From assembly GCF_004310685.1 (NCBI RefSeq), contig NZ_SISG01000001.1, positions 1,984,001 to 2,048,000 on the forward strand: a DNA stretch of 64,000 bases. Reading direction: 5' to 3'. Below, piece after piece: positions 63,397 through 64,000 of this stretch. The DNA comes from Glaciihabitans arcticus. GTDB lineage: Bacteria > Actinomycetota > Actinomycetes > Actinomycetales > Microbacteriaceae. Under the pieces are notes generated by a model that saw only the letters and a list, made by a program, of their open reading frames with translations, made no database searches and was not told the origin of the DNA. Numbering within the stretch: the first letter of the stretch is position 1; every line of letters starts with the position of its first letter. Both the position numbers and the translations under genes were made by a program.

Positions 63397-64000
63397 TGCA
63401 GGCGCCCTCCGCGGTCGTCATGATCCGGCCGCACCACTTCACCCCGAACCCGGCGACCGCTGCCGACAATGCATTCCAGGTGGATGTCCCGGCCGACGAT
63501 TCACGCCTGCTCGCAGCCGAGGCGTACCGCGAGGTCACGGCCGCGAGTGTCGCGCTGGCCGACGCCGGGATCACCGTGCACCTCTTCGAGGACGAGGACA
63601 CGACTACCCCCGACAGCGTGTTTCCGAACAACTGGTTCTCGACCCACTCGGGCGGACACGTTGCGATCTACCCCATGCACTCCCCCAGTCGGCGCACCGA
63701 GCGGCGCAGTGACGTCATCGAGTTGCTGAAGCACGACTACCGCGTGCAGGACGTCATCGACTATTCGGGGCTCGAGTACGACGATGTGTTCCTCGAGGGC
63801 ACGGGTGCCATGGTCCTCGACCACGCCTCGCGCATCGCCTACGCGGCGCGCTCCAACCGCGCGGACCCCATCGCCCTCGAGCGCTTCTGCACCAACTTCG
63901 GCTACGAGCCGATGGTCTTCGATGCTGCCGACAGCGACGCAGTGCGGATCTACCACACCAATGTCCTGATGTGCATCGCGACCGACTTCGCCCTGATCGG
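63396..64000 (+). CDS. ctlX: Citrulline hydrolase/arginine-deiminase-related protein (CtlX-like), N-terminal part, cut by the window edge
   Basis: 201 residues are visible. Amidinotransferase-fold features: VVMIRPHHFTPNPATAADNAFQ, DSVFPNNWFSTH, VAIYPMHSPSRRTERR, FLEGTGAMVLDH and the His of RIYHTNVLMCI. The family includes CtlX, which frees ornithine from citrulline. Coupled to ornithine cyclodeaminase, it would form a citrulline/arginine to proline route. The C-terminal catalytic Cys lies beyond the window. Confidence 0.82.
   Translation, partial: MQAPSAVVMIRPHHFTPNPATAADNAFQVDVPADDSRLLAAEAYREVTAASVALADAGITVHLFEDEDTTTPDSVFPNNWFSTHSGGHVAIYPMHSPSRRTERRSDVIELLKHDYRVQDVIDYSGLEYDDVFLEGTGAMVLDHASRIAYAARSNRADPIALERFCTNFGYEPMVFDAADSDAVRIYHTNVLMCIATDFALI

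Overview
The window is GC-rich, densely coded actinobacterial chromosome, most likely from a member of the Microbacteriaceae. The evidence is the fused IspDF next to CarD, CysS and RlmB, a SenX3/RegX3 system divergent from PhoU, a GlnR-type regulator, an RskA/SigK pair, many GTG/TTG starts and many 1-8 base ATGA, GTGA or TGATG overlaps. No gene-free stretch exceeds 300 bases. No insertion sequence, prophage or CRISPR array is visible.

Layout. (1) 1-2,275: a CmtR-type metal sensor with a cation efflux gene (cut by the edge), then a pentapeptide-repeat protein and a membrane protein. (2) 2,462-3,255: a Lys/Ala-rich nucleoid-type protein and a three-helix protein. (3) 3,326-9,122: a 1,314-residue Pls/PosA-type single-module synthetase, a translationally coupled M1 metallopeptidase and a convergent phosphopantetheinyl transferase. 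This looks like a compact cassette for a cationic homopolypeptide. (4) 9,137-15,588: zinc alcohol dehydrogenase, DsbA-like protein, a stand-alone sugar-ABC ATPase, a DUF4032 protein, and an Lrp regulator with a trans-sulfuration enzyme. (5) 15,665-19,791: core genes rlmB, cysS, ispDF, carD. (6) 20,533-38,568: phosphate and general metabolism, with senX3/regX3, phoU, gpmA, ygfZ, nitrobindin-like, glnR, ppk1, mutT1 and pstSCAB. Two candidate PHO boxes link phoU and pstS. (7) 38,656-42,800: anti-sigma/sigma pair, tRNA-Lys, tandem paralogous MarR genes facing two small paralogous orphan proteins. (8) 42,788-51,906: a complete candidate non-phosphorylative L-fucose (or related 6-deoxy/aldose) pathway: aldo/keto reductase, lactonase, SDR, FAH hydrolase, enolase-family dehydratase and mutarotase, with an ABC uptake system and a GntR regulator. 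(9) 51,899-60,699: one nearly continuous operon of a 2-hydroxyacid dehydrogenase, MBL hydrolase, Gfo/Idh oxidoreductase, class III CoA transferase, a solute-binding-protein fold without signal peptide, enoyl-CoA hydratase, a second FAH enzyme and a ketoglutarate-semialdehyde-type dehydrogenase. Its full pathway is not one I recognise. (10) 60,721-64,000: a palindromic element, a toroid-fold protein, an Lrp regulator, ornithine cyclodeaminase and the start of a citrulline hydrolase-like gene.

Regions 8 and 9 probably form one regulon. A near-identical 16-base motif precedes the enolase gene and the MBL operon, and a related element precedes the sugar-binding protein gene beside gntR. The uptake system has no ATPase of its own, so the distant UgpC/MsiK-like ATPase at 11,394 may energise it.
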